Position numbers and translations under genes: made by a program. A DNA stretch of 64,000 nt, from NCBI RefSeq assembly GCF_905397435.1, contig NZ_CAJPVI010000001.1, positions 62,001 through 126,000 of the forward strand. Direction: 5' to 3'. Under the pieces are notes generated by a model. It was not told the DNA's origin. It was given only the letters and a program-made list of their open reading frames with translations, and searched no databases. The DNA is from Cupriavidus numazuensis. Its GTDB lineage: Bacteria > Pseudomonadota > Gammaproteobacteria > Burkholderiales > Burkholderiaceae. This document shows positions 31,017-41,328 of the stretch, piece by piece (position 1 is the stretch's first letter; each line of letters begins with the position of its first letter).

Positions 31017-31044
31017 AATACCACGGCAACGCTGCCGTGGTATT
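31017..31044. terminator. strong hairpin between convergent genes
   Basis: AATACCACGGCA and TGCCGTGGTATT form a perfect 12-bp stem around ACGC. It lies between the stops of the SnoaL-like gene and the BON gene. No T tract follows on either strand, so it could be a bidirectional terminator of a weaker kind or an RNA-stabilising 3' hairpin. Confidence 0.5.
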
Positions 31045-31067
31045 CAAGTGGTAGTCGCCTCAGCAGA

Positions 31068-31580
31068 TCAGCGCGGCGTGGTCGCGTCGGGGGCACCTCT
31101 GCCCGGCGACGTGGTACCGCCATAAGAGTCGGCACCGCCGGCGGCAGTGCCCTTGCCGGTTTCAAGGCCGCCGGCATAGCTGCTGGCGGACGAGCCCGTC
31201 GAGCTTCCGCTGGCGCTCAAGCCGCTTACATGCTCCGCGCCGGCCACGTTCTGGCTTGCCGTTTGCCCGGCCTTGCCCAACTGCCCTGCCAGCCCATACT
31301 GCGTGCGCTGCGCAGCGGCGCCGTCCATGGAAGCTACGCGGATACGGTTGTCGACATCCTTGACGCCGAGGACATGGTCCGCAATCTCCTCGATGCAGTA
31401 CTTCTGCCAGCGATCTTCCACCGTCCCGCTCAATGCCACCACGCCGCTGGACACCGTGACCTCGACGTCGTGGACATCCAGTCGGTCCGAATAGGCCAGG
31501 CGGCCACAGAGATCGTCGTGAATGCGTTCATCCGAACGGACATAGCCCTTGGGGCCCGTGATGCGCTGTTCCTGTTCCAT
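31068..31580 (-). CDS. BON-domain protein
   Basis: A 170-residue protein: a BON domain at about 18-85 (DLCGRLAYSDRLDVHDVEVTVSSGVVALSGTVED, then VKDVDNRIRV) followed by a low-complexity Gly/Ser/Ala/Thr tail of about 80 residues. No signal peptide. BON domains bind phospholipid membranes and appear in stress and envelope proteins. GGGAG precedes the ATG by nine bases. It follows a small basic protein gene on the same strand. Confidence 0.8.
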   Translation of the reverse strand: MEQEQRITGPKGYVRSDERIHDDLCGRLAYSDRLDVHDVEVTVSSGVVALSGTVEDRWQKYCIEEIADHVLGVKDVDNRIRVASMDGAAAQRTQYGLAGQLGKAGQTASQNVAGAEHVSGLSASGSSTGSSASSYAGGLETGKGTAAGGADSYGGTTSPGRGAPDATTPR

Positions 31581-31619
31581 GGGTTCATGCTCCCGTCTGC
31601 GTGGACATCAAGCAGCCGC

Positions 31620-31823
31620 TCAGCGTTGGCGCTTGGGCGGCGTATCGGGGGTGGACTGGTGCTGCTTGCCGGGATTCTCGTTCTTGAATCCGCCATAGCT
31701 GCTCTGGCCGGGATCCTCGCTGCGGCTGCGGATCTCGTTCGCCTTGCGGTCGGTGCGCACACCTGGGTTGGTGTGCGCGGCGGTGCTGCGCTCGCGGGGC
31801 TTGTGGTCCTTGCTGGAAGTCAT
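31620..31823 (-). CDS. small basic protein of unknown function
   Basis: A 67-residue highly charged, proline- and asparagine-rich protein (TSSKDHKPRERSTAAHTN at the start, QHQSTPDTPPKRQR at the end), predicted to be disordered. GGAGAAAGGT sits before the ATG at 31823. It is 39 bp upstream of the BON gene on the same strand, probably co-transcribed. I do not recognise a family with certainty. Confidence 0.6.
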   Translation of the reverse strand: MTSSKDHKPRERSTAAHTNPGVRTDRKANEIRSRSEDPGQSSYGGFKNENPGKQHQSTPDTPPKRQR

Positions 31824-32013
31824 ACCTTTCTCCGCTGTTGGACATTGACAGCGAAGGCAGCAAGGAGTGTGCCGGTGTACCGCGTGCGCGGTAGCGTATC
31901 GAAGATGTGGGGAGAGCACGCGCCACAGACGAGCTGCGCATGCACGCGTGTCCGATGCATTGCACTGTCTGAATTTGCGTCGAAGTGATGCGCCCACCGA
32001 AAAAACAGCCGCA

Positions 32014-32053
32014 CAAAAAACAAAACCCCGGAAGACCGCGATCTTCCGGGGTT
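32014..32053 (-). terminator. intrinsic terminator of tRNA-Ser
   Basis: On the minus strand AACCCCGGAAGA and TCTTCCGGGGTT form a perfect 12-bp stem with a 6-nt loop, followed by TTTTGTTTTTTG. It lies about 20 bp after the tRNA CCA end. Confidence 0.85.
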
Positions 32054-32073
32054 CGCCGCCAATACAGATGTAG

Positions 32074-32167
32074 TGGCGGAGACGGAGGGATTCGAACCCT
32101 CGATCCAGGTTTTGGCCCAGATGCTCCCTTAGCAGGGGAGTGCCTTCGACCTCTCGGCCACGTCTCC
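32074..32167 (-). tRNA. tRNA-Ser (anticodon GCT)
   Basis: Reverse-strand cloverleaf of 94 nt including encoded CCA: acceptor stem GGAGACG pairs with CGTCTCC, discriminator G. The anticodon arm CTCCC-CTGCTAA-GGGAG gives GCT (serine AGC/AGU codons). A long variable arm is present, as expected for class II tRNA-Ser, and the T arm holds GGTTCGAATCC. Confidence 0.95.
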
Positions 32168-32175
32168 CAAACTTG

Positions 32176-32237
32176 CGTTGTTCGAGGGAGCCGAACAACG
32201 AAGCGCAAATTCTAGCGACACCTTCCTGGTTAGTCAA
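32176..32237 (-). promoter_or_regulatory. tRNA-Ser promoter and 5' leader hairpin
   Basis: On the minus strand TTGACT (32232-32237) and TAGAAT (32209-32214) are separated by exactly 17 bp, close to consensus. Between the start point and the tRNA 5' end the leader forms a 9-bp hairpin (CGTTGTTCG/CGAACAACG, 32176-32200), ending eight bases before the RNase P site. Confidence 0.8.
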
Positions 32238-32302
32238 CGAAAAATCGATAACTCAACACAAAAATTCTCGGCGTCGCCAGAAGTCCTTACCTTTCGAACG
32301 GA

Positions 32303-33553
32303 TCAGGCCTGTTCCAGTTCGAACGCCTTGTGCAGCGCGCGCACGGCGAGTTCCATGTACTTCTCGTCGATCAGCACCGAGATCTTGATTTCCGAGGTGG
32401 AGATCATCTGGATGTTGATGCCCTCTTCCGACAGGGTGCGGAACATCTTGCTGGCGACGCCCACGTGCGAGCGCATGCCCACGCCCACCACCGACACCTT
32501 CGACACCTTCGGGTCGCCCGAAACGTTGGCGGCGCCAACGTGCGGCTTGACGCTGTCGGTCAGCAGGGTCAGCGTGCGCTGGTAGTCGCCGCGCGGCACG
32601 GTGAACGTGAAGTCGGTCTTGCCGTCCACCGACTGGTTCTGGATGATCATGTCGACGTCGATGTTGGCGTCGGCGACCGGGCCCAGGATCTGGTAGGCGA
32701 TGCCCGGCTTGTCCGGCACGCCCAGAACGGTGATCTTGGCTTCGTCACGGGCGAAGGCGATGCCCGAGATAACGGCGGCTTCCATGTTGGAATCTTCCTC
32801 AAAAGTGATCAGCGTGCCCGAGTTGATTTCGTTCTCGAGCGGCATAAGCGGGTCGGTCAGCGACGAGAGTACGCGGGTCTTCACGCGGTACTTGCCGGCG
32901 AACTCCACGGAGCGGATCTGCAGCACCTTGGAGCCGAGGCTGGCCATTTCCAGCATTTCTTCGAAGGTGATCTTGTCCAGCCGGCGCGCGTCTTCGACCA
33001 CGCGCGGATCGGTCGTGTAGACGCCATCCACGTCGGTGTAGATCAGGCACTCATCGGCCTCGATCGCGGCGGCGATGGCCACTGCCGAGGTATCCGAGCC
33101 GCCACGGCCCAGCGTCGTGATGTTGCCGTCGTCGTCGATGCCCTGGAAGCCGGTGATCACCACCACGCGGCCCGCGTCGAGATCGGCGAGGATGCGCTCG
33201 TCGTCGATCGACTCGATACGCGCCTTGGTATAGGACGAATCGGTCTTCACCGGCACCTGCCAGCCCGTGTAGCTGACCGCGTCGATATTTTCGCCATGCA
33301 GCGCGATGGCCAGCAGCGCGACGCTGGCCTGTTCGCCGGTCGAGGCGAGCATATCCAGCTCACGCGGATTCGGCTGTGCCGAAATTTCCTTGGCGAGTCC
33401 CAGCAGGCGATTGGTTTCGCCTGACATGGCCGAAGGCACCACGACTACGCGGTGACCGGCGCGGTGCCACTTGGCCACGCGCTTGGCGACATTCTTGATG
33501 CGTTCCGTGGAACCCATCGAAGTGCCGCCGTATTTGTGAACGATGAGAGCCAT
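32303..33553 (-). CDS. lysC: aspartate kinase
   Basis: A 416-residue monofunctional aspartokinase making aspartyl phosphate for lysine, methionine, threonine and diaminopimelate. It has the N-terminal KYGGTSMG nucleotide motif, the GRGGSDTSA motif (about 147-155), and two C-terminal ACT domains for feedback control ([17 protein letters not shown] and [19 protein letters not shown]). The start at 33553 gives the family N terminus [10 protein letters not shown]. Last gene of the cysS, alkA-like, accA, tilS series, with its own promoter. Confidence 0.95.
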   Translation of the reverse strand: MALIVHKYGGTSMGSTERIKNVAKRVAKWHRAGHRVVVVPSAMSGETNRLLGLAKEISAQPNPRELDMLASTGEQASVALLAIALHGENIDAVSYTGWQVPVKTDSSYTKARIESIDDERILADLDAGRVVVITGFQGIDDDGNITTLGRGGSDTSAVAIAAAIEADECLIYTDVDGVYTTDPRVVEDARRLDKITFEEMLEMASLGSKVLQIRSVEFAGKYRVKTRVLSSLTDPLMPLENEINSGTLITFEEDSNMEAAVISGIAFARDEAKITVLGVPDKPGIAYQILGPVADANIDVDMIIQNQSVDGKTDFTFTVPRGDYQRTLTLLTDSVKPHVGAANVSGDPKVSKVSVVGVGMRSHVGVASKMFRTLSEEGINIQMISTSEIKISVLIDEKYMELAVRALHKAFELEQA

Positions 33554-33589
33554 CTTCTTGTCGACGCCAGCGATTGTGCAAAGCTCTTG

Positions 33590-33618
33590 AAAATACACGA
33601 ACCGCGACCATCAGGCAA
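33590..33618 (-). promoter_or_regulatory. predicted lysC promoter
   Basis: Minus strand: TTGCCT (33613-33618), 17-bp spacer, TATTTT (33590-33595). It sits in the 120-bp gap between the tilS stop and the lysC ATG, so lysC can be transcribed independently of the upstream operon. Confidence 0.5.
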
Positions 33619-33673
33619 GGCGCAGTGGCTTTGCGAGGGGATGGAATGTGATGTTGACGCTGAAAAATGCTGG

Positions 33674-35128
33674 CTAGTTGCTGCGTGTGCAAGCGGCTGC
33701 CTGCACCCACTCGACACGCCAGCGCGGCGCGTGCGGCGCGGCTGTCCAGCGCCGGTGCATGCCTAGTCCTGCCGCCATGACAAGTGTGTCGCCGGCCCAC
33801 AGCAGCGGCAGCCAGCACCTGCGCCAGCGCGGTACGCCGGCCTCCTGATAAGCCTGCTTGAGCGCGCGCGCCGGGCCGCCGGGCCGCAGCACGATGCGCT
33901 CGCCGCCAGTGCGCTGCGCGATCCGCAGCGGCTGCTGCAGCACAGCCTCCGGCACGCCGAACGTATCGTCACGCGTGAAGCGCAGTTCGCCGCGCCACGC
34001 GGGTACCACGATGCGCGGCTCGCCGCGCCAGGTCAGCACCTGCGCCGCCGGAAGCGAATCCGGCTCGCGCACGCAGGCCAGCACCCTGCCCTGAAATCTG
34101 CGCAGCACCAGGTCGTCATGGGCGATGGCCGGCTCGCCACCGCCGTGGTCGAGCAACTGTTCGCGCATGGCTGCCAACCGGGCCGTGGATGGCGCGCGTG
34201 CGCCGAGGTCGCGCAGCCAGAGACGCAGCACGGCATCGGCATGGGAGCCAGGTAGCGCGCGCAGCCCTCGCAGGTCGAGTTCCGCAAGCGTGTCGGGATC
34301 GCGTCCGGGCGCGGCCAGCCGCGCCAGTTCGGTGCCCGCGAGATCATCGAGCATGCGGGCTGCCTGGGCAAAGTGCGTGGCGGCCTGGGCAACGCTCGCG
34401 CGCAGTGCCGGGAAATCCCGCTCCAGCAGCGGCAATTGCGCACGCAAGGCATTGCGCGCATAGCGCGTGCTGTCGTTGGACGGGTCATCGATCCAAGCAA
34501 GCCCATGGACGGCGCAATAGCTGTCGATGTCGGCGCGCGGCACTTCCAGCCACGGCCGCAACAGCATGATGTCGGCCGCCTCATCGAGCTTTCGCATCGC
34601 GGGCATGCCGGCCATACCGGCCACGCCCGCGCCGCGAAAGAGCCGGAGCAGCACGGTTTCGACCTGGTCGTCGAGGTGGTGCGCGAACAGCAGCAGGCGT
34701 GCACCGCTCGCACGGCACATGTCGCCGAGTGCCTCGTAGCGGGCGCGGCGGGCAGCGGCCTCGATGCCCTCCCCCGTGCCGGCCTGCACCGACACGCGGC
34801 GCACGAAGTAACCGAGGTCACAGCGCGCGCACAGTGCCGCACAGAATGCATCCCACTCATCGGCCTGGGCTTGCAGGCCATGGTGGACATGCAGGGCGAC
34901 CACGCGGGCCGGCAGGCGCCACGCGGACACGGCCGCCTGCGCGGCATGGAGAAGCGCCACCGAGTCGCGGCCGCCCGACAGCGCCACGGCCACCACCATG
35001 TCGGTAGCGCTTGCGCCCGCCCCGCCAGAAACAACAAAGGCCGCACTGGCCTGAAGAGCCTGTGCGACCTTGTCGGTCAGGCGATCGGACGGATCACTCC
35101 TGGGCGCCGGTTTCCTTGAACTTGCCAT
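33674..35128 (-). CDS. tilS: tRNA(Ile)-lysidine synthase
   Basis: A 484-residue N-type ATP pyrophosphatase. The PP-loop reads SGGRDS (about 51-56), followed by [14 protein letters not shown] and [19 protein letters not shown], typical of TilS. It converts the wobble cytidine of the AUA-reading tRNA-Ile to lysidine and is usually essential. The C-terminal substrate-recognition domains are present. The ATG at 35128 overlaps the accA 3' end by 35 bp; a later in-frame start is possible. Confidence 0.92.
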   Translation of the reverse strand: MASSRKPAPRSDPSDRLTDKVAQALQASAAFVVSGGAGASATDMVVAVALSGGRDSVALLHAAQAAVSAWRLPARVVALHVHHGLQAQADEWDAFCAALCARCDLGYFVRRVSVQAGTGEGIEAAARRARYEALGDMCRASGARLLLFAHHLDDQVETVLLRLFRGAGVAGMAGMPAMRKLDEAADIMLLRPWLEVPRADIDSYCAVHGLAWIDDPSNDSTRYARNALRAQLPLLERDFPALRASVAQAATHFAQAARMLDDLAGTELARLAAPGRDPDTLAELDLRGLRALPGSHADAVLRLWLRDLGARAPSTARLAAMREQLLDHGGGEPAIAHDDLVLRRFQGRVLACVREPDSLPAAQVLTWRGEPRIVVPAWRGELRFTRDDTFGVPEAVLQQPLRIAQRTGGERIVLRPGGPARALKQAYQEAGVPRWRRCWLPLLWAGDTLVMAAGLGMHRRWTAAPHAPRWRVEWVQAAACTRSN

Positions 35129-36065
35129 AGGCCAGCAGGCGCTCGTAGCGGCGCGCTTGCAGCTCCTTCACGCTCACGCCCTGGAACTGGCGCAAGGATT
35201 CGGCCAGCGAACGCTTTAGCATGGCGGCCATGCCCTTGACGTCGCGATGGGCACCGCCCAGCGGCTCGCTCACGATCTTGTCGATCAGTCCCAGCGCCTT
35301 CAGGCGATGCGCGGTCAGTCCGAGCGCTTCCGCGGCTTCCGGGGCCTTCTCGGCGGTCTTCCACAGGATCGACGCGCAGCCTTCGGGCGAAATCACTGCG
35401 TAGGTCGCGAATTGCAGCATCTGCACCACGTCGCCCACGGCAATGGCCAAGGCACCGCCCGAGCCGCCTTCGCCGATGATGGTGGCGATCAGGGGCACCT
35501 TCAGGCCGGCCATCACATACAGGTTGTGGCCGATCGCCTCCGATTGGCCGCGCTCTTCGGCGTCGATGCCGGGGAACGCGCCCGGCGTGTCGACGAACGT
35601 GAAGATCGGCAGGCCGAACTTGTCGGCCAGTTCCATCAGGCGCTTGGCCTTGCGGTAGCCCTCGGGCTTGGGCATGCCGAAATTGCGCAGGGCGCGCTCT
35701 TTCGTGTCACGGCCCTTCTGGTGGCCGATCACCATGCACGACTGGCCGTTGAAGCGGGCCAGGCCGCCGACGATCGAAAGGTCGTCGGCAAAGGTGCGGT
35801 CGCCATGCAGCTCGTGGAAATCGGTAAAGATTTCGCGCACGTAGTCGAGCGTGTACGGGCGCTGCGGATGGCGGGCAATCTGCGCAACCTGCCACGGGGT
35901 CAGGTTGGCGTAAATGTCTTTGGTCAGCTGCTGGCTCTTGCCGGCCAGCCGCGAAATCTCTTCGGAAATATCGACAGCCGAATCGTCCTGCACAAAACGC
36001 AGTTCTTCGATCTTTGCCTCGAGTTCGGCAATGGGCTGCTCAAAATCCAGGAAGGTGGTTTTCAT
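35094..36065 (-). CDS. accA: acetyl-CoA carboxylase carboxyltransferase subunit alpha
   Basis: A 323-residue AccA, the alpha half of the carboxyltransferase that makes malonyl-CoA with AccD. Diagnostic regions are [18 protein letters not shown] at the start, [28 protein letters not shown] and [15 protein letters not shown]. Length is normal. It follows the alkA-like gene by 115 bp, and tilS starts inside its end. Confidence 0.96.
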   Translation of the reverse strand: MKTTFLDFEQPIAELEAKIEELRFVQDDSAVDISEEISRLAGKSQQLTKDIYANLTPWQVAQIARHPQRPYTLDYVREIFTDFHELHGDRTFADDLSIVGGLARFNGQSCMVIGHQKGRDTKERALRNFGMPKPEGYRKAKRLMELADKFGLPIFTFVDTPGAFPGIDAEERGQSEAIGHNLYVMAGLKVPLIATIIGEGGSGGALAIAVGDVVQMLQFATYAVISPEGCASILWKTAEKAPEAAEALGLTAHRLKALGLIDKIVSEPLGGAHRDVKGMAAMLKRSLAESLRQFQGVSVKELQARRYERLLAYGKFKETGAQE

Positions 36066-36180
36066 AAAATCACACGTACCTGTCTGTGAAGGGGCGCATT
36101 CTACCGGAATTTAGCCGCTATCTTTGCGCCGGGCAGATAGCCTTTACTGCACCTGCAGCTACTTTTTCTTACGGCTATGC

Positions 36181-36951
36181 CTAATACGTCACCGGCAGCG
36201 GATCGAGACTCCGCCACATATACCATGTGGCTACCGTTCGCCAGGGCTCCCAGTTTGCCGCGACTTCGCGCGCTTCGCTACGGGTCACGGGCTCGCCGCT
36301 GAAGTAATTTGCCGAAATCGCATTGATCAGCCCGATGTCGTCCAGGGGCAGCACGTTGGGCCGCATGAGGTTGAACATCAGGAACATTTCGGCCGTCCAG
36401 CGACCGATGCCGCGGATCTGCGTCAGTTCGGCGATAACCGCTTCATCGTCCATCACCGCCCATTCATTCACGTGAACGCGACCGGCCTTGAAGTGGTCGG
36501 CCAGGTCGGTGATGTATTCCGCCTTGCGGCGCGACAGCCCGCACGCAGCCAGCTTCTCCGGACCCGCTCGCAGGAACTGTGCCGGCGTCAGCTTGGGGCA
36601 TGCGGCCACCAGCCGCTCCCAGACCGATTGCGCCGCCTTGACGGAAATCTGCTGGCCGACGACCGAGCGCGCGAGCGTGATGAATGGATCCCCGCGCGAC
36701 ACCAGATGCGCCGGACCATAGGTCGGGATCATCTTGCGCAGGATCCGATCGCGCTTCATCAGGTCGGCGCAGGCCTCATCCCAATAGGCTGGACGCACGG
36801 CGTCGATGACGGTCTCGACCGGCAGCGGCAATGCCTCGGCCTCCGGCAGCGCGACCTTCCCTTCCTTTGCGCTGCCCTTGGCGGCACGGGCGCTGGTGGT
36901 CTTGGACGGTGCGGCGGGCTTGCGCGCGGCAGCGTTCAAGCACGCCTCCAT
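36181..36951 (-). CDS. alkA: DNA-3-methyladenine glycosylase II (HhH-GPD)
   Basis: A 256-residue HhH-GPD glycosylase that removes alkylated bases. Visible are [19 protein letters not shown] (about 95-113), the helix-hairpin-helix [15 protein letters not shown] (about 187-201) and the catalytic aspartate in LPLDDIGL. The first 45 residues are an Ala/Lys-rich extension, probably disordered. The ATG lies inside the cysS 3' end (16-bp overlap), a coupling common in this order. Confidence 0.88.
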   Translation of the reverse strand: MEACLNAAARKPAAPSKTTSARAAKGSAKEGKVALPEAEALPLPVETVIDAVRPAYWDEACADLMKRDRILRKMIPTYGPAHLVSRGDPFITLARSVVGQQISVKAAQSVWERLVAACPKLTPAQFLRAGPEKLAACGLSRRKAEYITDLADHFKAGRVHVNEWAVMDDEAVIAELTQIRGIGRWTAEMFLMFNLMRPNVLPLDDIGLINAISANYFSGEPVTRSEAREVAANWEPWRTVATWYMWRSLDPLPVTY

Positions 36952-38324
36952 TCGGTCGCGCCGCCCGGCTTGTCTTCCAGCACGATGCCCGCGGCCAGCA
37001 GTTCGGCGCGGATGCGGTCCGCTTCGGCGAAGTTGCGCTCGGCCTTGGCAGTTTTGCGCGCAGCAATCAGTGCTTCGATTTCATCCGGCGTCGGTCCGTC
37101 GGACTTCTTGCCACCTTGCAGGAACGTGTGCGGGTCGCGTTCGAGCAGGCCCAGCGTGCCGGCCAACCCCTTGAGCTGGCGAGCGGCCACGGAAGAGCCG
37201 GTACGGTTGACTTCGCTGGCCAGGTCGAACAACACGGACACCGCGATCGGCGTGTTGAAGTCATCGCACATGGCTTCGGCAAAGCGCTTTGCATGCGCCT
37301 CTTCCCAGTCCACGGCATAGCCGCCGGGCTGCGTGTCCTTGAGCGCCGTGTAGAGCCGGGTCAGCGCATGGCGTGCGTCGTCGAGGTGCGCATCGCTGTA
37401 ATTCAGCGGGCTGCGGTAGTGCGCGCGCAGGATGAAGAAACGCACGACTTCCGCGTCGTATTCCTTCAGCACTTCGCGGATGGTGAAGAAGTTGCCGAGC
37501 GATTTCGACATCTTCTCGTCATTCACGCGCACAAAGCCGTTGTGCATCCACATATTGACGAACGGCTTGCCGCTCGCGCCTTCGGACTGGGCGATCTCGT
37601 TCTCGTGGTGCGGGAACTGCAGGTCGGCGCCACCGCCGTGGATGTCGAAATGCTCGCCCAGCAGCGTGCAGCTCATGGCCGAGCATTCGATGTGCCAGCC
37701 CGGGCGGCCCATGCCCCACTTCGAATTCCACTTGCTTTCAGGCGGCTCGCTTTCCTTGGCCGACTTCCACAGTACGAAATCGAGGGGGTCCTGCTTGGCG
37801 TCGTTGGCGGTCACGCGTTCGCCGGCGCGCAGATCTTCCAGCGACTTGCCGGACAGCTTGCCGTAGCCGTCGAACTTGCGCACCGAGTAGTTCACGTCGC
37901 CGTCGGTGGCTTGATAGGCCAGGCCCTTGGCTTCCAGCTTGCCGATCAGGTCCAGCATCTGCGGCACGTAATCGGTCGCGCGCGGCTCGTGGTCGGGGCG
38001 CACGATGCCCAGCGCGTCGGCATCCTCATGCATGTACTGGATGAAGCGCGTGGTCAACTGGCCAATGGTCTCGCCGTTTTCGGCGGCGCGGCGGATGATC
38101 TTGTCGTCGATGTCCGTGATGTTCTGGACAAAGGTCACGTCATAGCCCGCGGCGCGCAGCCAGCGATGCACCATGTCGAACACCACCATCACGCGCGCGT
38201 GGCCAACGTGACAGTAGTCGTACACGGTCATGCCGCACACATACATGCGGACTTTGCCCGGTTCGATCGGCACGAAAGGCTGTTTCTCACGCGCGAGCGT
38301 GTTGTAGATGTTCAGAAGCTGCAT
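36936..38324 (-). CDS. cysS: cysteinyl-tRNA synthetase
   Basis: A 462-residue class I synthetase that charges tRNA-Cys. The HIGH-like motif CHVGHAR (about 38-44) follows the zinc cysteine in [21 protein letters not shown] supplies another ligand and KMSKS lies about residue 270. The C-terminal DALR-type helices are complete. Homology begins at [10 protein letters not shown], fixing the start at 38324. Confidence 0.96.
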   Translation of the reverse strand: MQLLNIYNTLAREKQPFVPIEPGKVRMYVCGMTVYDYCHVGHARVMVVFDMVHRWLRAAGYDVTFVQNITDIDDKIIRRAAENGETIGQLTTRFIQYMHEDADALGIVRPDHEPRATDYVPQMLDLIGKLEAKGLAYQATDGDVNYSVRKFDGYGKLSGKSLEDLRAGERVTANDAKQDPLDFVLWKSAKESEPPESKWNSKWGMGRPGWHIECSAMSCTLLGEHFDIHGGGADLQFPHHENEIAQSEGASGKPFVNMWMHNGFVRVNDEKMSKSLGNFFTIREVLKEYDAEVVRFFILRAHYRSPLNYSDAHLDDARHALTRLYTALKDTQPGGYAVDWEEAHAKRFAEAMCDDFNTPIAVSVLFDLASEVNRTGSSVAARQLKGLAGTLGLLERDPHTFLQGGKKSDGPTPDEIEALIAARKTAKAERNFAEADRIRAELLAAGIVLEDKPGGATEWRRA

Positions 38325-38567
38325 GAAGCAATGTGTGTGATGTGAGGTGACTGCCGGCATGCCGCCGCCCGGCCCTGGATCCTTCACGGGCGCCAAGCGG
38401 TAGCGCACGCGCGCAAACACCGGAGCCCCATATCTTACCGGAAGCGCCTTGCCCCCACCCATGGCGAACGGCCGCCTGGCGCGAACACGGTGCCGCAGCG
38501 CGCACGTGCGTCGTACCGGCGGTGGCGCTTTGCTAGAATGCCGCGGAGTATAACGGACCCATTCTCG

Positions 38568-39218
38568 ATGAGCCTGCCCCTGCCCTCCCGGCGCCTCGCC
38601 CCGGCGCGCCGCGCCATGACCGCACTGGCCGTGCTTGCCGCGCTGGCAGGCACCGCCCATGCGCAGAACGGCCCGCTGTCCCTGGCAGCCCCGACCGCAC
38701 CGCCCTCGGGCCCGCGCTCGGCCGATCCCGGGATGAACAAGGCAGAACGCGCCGCCGCCGATAAACGCTACGACGAAGCCATCTCCGGCTTCGACCGCGT
38801 GCTGGCCACCAACCCGCGCAATGCGCAGGCCCGCTTCGAGCGCGCCTGGGCCATGGCCCAGGCCGGCCGCGAAGACCAGGCAATCCAGGCTTTCGCCGAG
38901 ATGGCGCAGGACTTTCCCGAACTGCCCGAGCCGCACAACAACCTGGCGCTGCTCTACGCGAAGCGCGGTGATCTGAAGCGTGCCGAGGCCGAGCTGATCC
39001 TCGCCACGGAGGTCAAGCCAGACTTCGCCATCGGGTACACCAACCTCGGCGACGTCTACCGCCGCCTGGCCGAGCAGTCCTATGCCGAAGCGCTGCGCCG
39101 CAACCCCGGCGACGCGCGCGCCGGAGCGGCCATGCGGCAGCTGCGGCCGGCCGGAAGCCAGCCGAAGCCGGCCACCCCGTCGGTGACCGCCCCGGCCAGC
39201 GCTCCTGCCGCGCGCTGA
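38568..39218 (+). CDS. exported TPR-repeat protein
   Basis: A 216-residue protein with a cleavable signal ([17 protein letters not shown], cleavage about residue 30) and three to four tetratricopeptide repeats ([59 protein letters not shown]), then a Pro/Ala tail. Probably a periplasmic or envelope scaffold; partner unknown. TAGAAT at 38534-38539 is a possible -10. Divergent from cysS. Confidence 0.82.
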   Translation: MSLPLPSRRLAPARRAMTALAVLAALAGTAHAQNGPLSLAAPTAPPSGPRSADPGMNKAERAAADKRYDEAISGFDRVLATNPRNAQARFERAWAMAQAGREDQAIQAFAEMAQDFPELPEPHNNLALLYAKRGDLKRAEAELILATEVKPDFAIGYTNLGDVYRRLAEQSYAEALRRNPGDARAGAAMRQLRPAGSQPKPATPSVTAPASAPAAR

Positions 39219-39296
39219 CACCCGCTACCAGACATTGCTTCCGCCGCCGGGCCGCCAAGGCCCGGCGCAATCATCAAGACTACCGGAGCCTCAGTC

Positions 39297-39884
39297 ATGA
39301 TCCGTTCCCGCCGCATCCTCCTGGCCGGCCTGAGCGCCGCCGCGCTGGCGCTGTCCGCATTGCCGTCCATGGCACAGCAGACGCAGAAGGCCGAACGTGT
39401 GCAGTTCGTCACCAGCCAGGGCAAGTTCACCGTCGAGGTCTATCCCGACGCGGCGCCCAAGACCGTCGCCAACTTCATGGAATACGTGAAGAGCGGCTTC
39501 TACACCGGCACCATCTTCCATCGCGTCATCAATGGCTTCATGGTTCAGGGCGGCGGCTTCGACCGCGAGATGAAGGAAAAGGCCACGCGCGCGCCGATCC
39601 CGCTTGAGGCGCAGAATGGCCTGAAGAACAAGGCCGGCACCGTGGCCATGGCACGCACCGCAAACCCGAACTCTGCCACCGCGCAGTTCTTCGTCAATGT
39701 GGTGGATAATCCGAATCTCGACTACCCGCAGCCGGACGGCAACGGCTACGCAGTATTCGGCAAGGTGGTCGAAGGCATGGATACGATCGAAAAGATCAAG
39801 AACGTGCCGACCACGGCCTATGGCCCCATGCGCAATGTGCCGGCCACGCCCATCGTGATCGAGTCAGCCAGCATCATTCAATAA
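39297..39884 (+). CDS. ppiA: periplasmic peptidyl-prolyl isomerase (cyclophilin)
   Basis: A 195-residue cyclophilin with a signal peptide (RRILLAGLSAAALALSALPSMAQ, cleavage about 26) and the catalytic core [32 protein letters not shown]. It helps fold periplasmic proteins. The next gene encodes its cytosolic counterpart. Confidence 0.93.
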   Translation: MIRSRRILLAGLSAAALALSALPSMAQQTQKAERVQFVTSQGKFTVEVYPDAAPKTVANFMEYVKSGFYTGTIFHRVINGFMVQGGGFDREMKEKATRAPIPLEAQNGLKNKAGTVAMARTANPNSATAQFFVNVVDNPNLDYPQPDGNGYAVFGKVVEGMDTIEKIKNVPTTAYGPMRNVPATPIVIESASIIQ

Positions 39885-39908
39885 TCACCACCGTACAGAG
39901 GAATGCCC

Positions 39909-40409
39909 ATGTCCAAGGTCCAGCTCCACACCAACCAGGGTGTCATCACCATTGAACTCGACGCCGAAAAGGCTCCGAAGTCGGTCGAGAATTTCCTGTC
40001 GTATGTCCGCAAGGGACACTATGACAACACCATCTTCCACCGCGTGATCAAGAATTTCATGGTCCAGGGCGGCGGCTTCGAACCGGGCATGAAGCAAAAG
40101 GGCACTGACGCCCCGATCGAGAACGAAGCCGGCAACGGCCTGAAGAACGACAAGTACACCGTGGCCATGGCGCGCACCAACGCGCCGCATTCGGCCACGG
40201 CCCAGTTCTTCATCAACGTGGTCGACAACGACTTCCTGAACTTCAGCTCGCCGACCCCGCAAGGCTTCGGCTATGCCGTGTTCGGCAAGGTCGTCGAAGG
40301 CACCGACGTGGTCGACCAGATCAAGGGCGTGCGCACCGGCAGCTCAGGCTTCCACCAGGACGTGCCGCTGGAAGACGTCGTGATCGAAAAGGCCGTGGTC
40401 GTCGAGTAA
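39909..40409 (+). CDS. ppiB: cytosolic peptidyl-prolyl isomerase (cyclophilin)
   Basis: A 166-residue cyclophilin B ([40 protein letters not shown]) with no signal peptide. The start is placed at 39909 because AGAGGA lies six bases upstream; the ATG at 39903 directly abuts that site. It follows ppiA by 24 bp, giving a compartment-paired duplication. Confidence 0.94.
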   Translation: MSKVQLHTNQGVITIELDAEKAPKSVENFLSYVRKGHYDNTIFHRVIKNFMVQGGGFEPGMKQKGTDAPIENEAGNGLKNDKYTVAMARTNAPHSATAQFFINVVDNDFLNFSSPTPQGFGYAVFGKVVEGTDVVDQIKGVRTGSSGFHQDVPLEDVVIEKAVVVE

Positions 40410-40485
40410 GCCCAAGACCCATGTCTTGCGATTGCGGCTTCATGCACCCTTCCCTGCCGACAACCACATCGACCAGGCCGCGCGC

Positions 40486-41283
40486 ATGACCGCAATCCCC
40501 ACCACGCCGGTGGCCGGTCCCCTCGAGGTACAGGCGCCGGCGTGGTTCATTTCCGATCTGCACCTGACGCCAGGCATGCCGCGCACGCTGGCCGCGTTCG
40601 AGCGCGTGCTCGAACGCGCCGCCACCGAAGCGCGCACACTATTCATCCTTGGCGATTTCTTCGAATTCTGGGTCGGCGACGAAGAAACCAGCTCGCCGTT
40701 CGCCGCACGCGTGGCCACGGCGCTGCACACGCTGGCAGCACGCGGCGTGCCGGTCTACCTGATGCACGGCAATCGCGACTTCCTGCTCGGGAAGCGCTTT
40801 GCCGCCGCGGCGGGGGCTACCCTGCTGCCCGACCCGACCGTCATTCTGTGCGCCGGCCAGCGCGTGGTGCTCAGCCATGGCGACATGCTGTGCACCGACG
40901 ACGAGCGCTACAACCGTTTCCGCCGTTGGACCCGCAAGCGCTGGGTGCAACGCGTATTCCTCGCCCTGCCGCTGTCCGCACGGCTGGGCGTGGCCCGTCG
41001 GCTGCGAGCCGACAGCGAAGCCGGCCGCCAGCGCCGGATCGAGCAAGGCCAGCCGACCCATGTCGTGTACGGAGATGCCTCGCCGGCTGCGGTGACGGCC
41101 CTGCTTGAGGCCAGCGATGCCCGGCTGCTCGTACATGGCCATACCCACCGGCCCGCACGGCATCAGGACGCCGCCGGCGTGCGCTGGGTGCTGACCGATT
41201 GGGATCTTGATGGCAGCCAGCCGCGCGCTGCGGTGCTGCAACTCGACGAAGGCGGCTTTCACGTGCTGCCGCAGACGACATAA
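40486..41283 (+). CDS. lpxH: UDP-2,3-diacylglucosamine diphosphatase
   Basis: A 265-residue calcineurin-like phosphoesterase that makes lipid X in lipid A synthesis. Metal-site motifs are all present: SDLHL (23-27), GDFFEFW (56-62), HGNRDF (94-99), SHGD, and GHTHRP near the C terminus. Usual length is about 240-260. A strong terminator follows immediately. Confidence 0.94.
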   Translation: MTAIPTTPVAGPLEVQAPAWFISDLHLTPGMPRTLAAFERVLERAATEARTLFILGDFFEFWVGDEETSSPFAARVATALHTLAARGVPVYLMHGNRDFLLGKRFAAAAGATLLPDPTVILCAGQRVVLSHGDMLCTDDERYNRFRRWTRKRWVQRVFLALPLSARLGVARRLRADSEAGRQRRIEQGQPTHVVYGDASPAAVTALLEASDARLLVHGHTHRPARHQDAAGVRWVLTDWDLDGSQPRAAVLQLDEGGFHVLPQTT

Positions 41284-41311
41284 GGGGCAGCCTCGGCTGC
41301 CCCTGTTTCTT
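41284..41311 (+). terminator. intrinsic terminator of lpxH
   Basis: GGGGCAGCC and GGCTGCCCC (41284-41303) form a 9-bp stem directly after the stop, followed by TGTTTCTT. It also sits between the convergent lpxH and cysE genes. Confidence 0.88.
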
Positions 41312-41328
41312 ACTACGTCGCCTGTCGC

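Noticed and set aside
31585-32237. Long minus-strand frames running through tRNA-Ser and its terminator
   Set aside because: They overlap a certain tRNA and terminator; only the 67-codon part with its own ribosome binding site (31620-31823) is kept.
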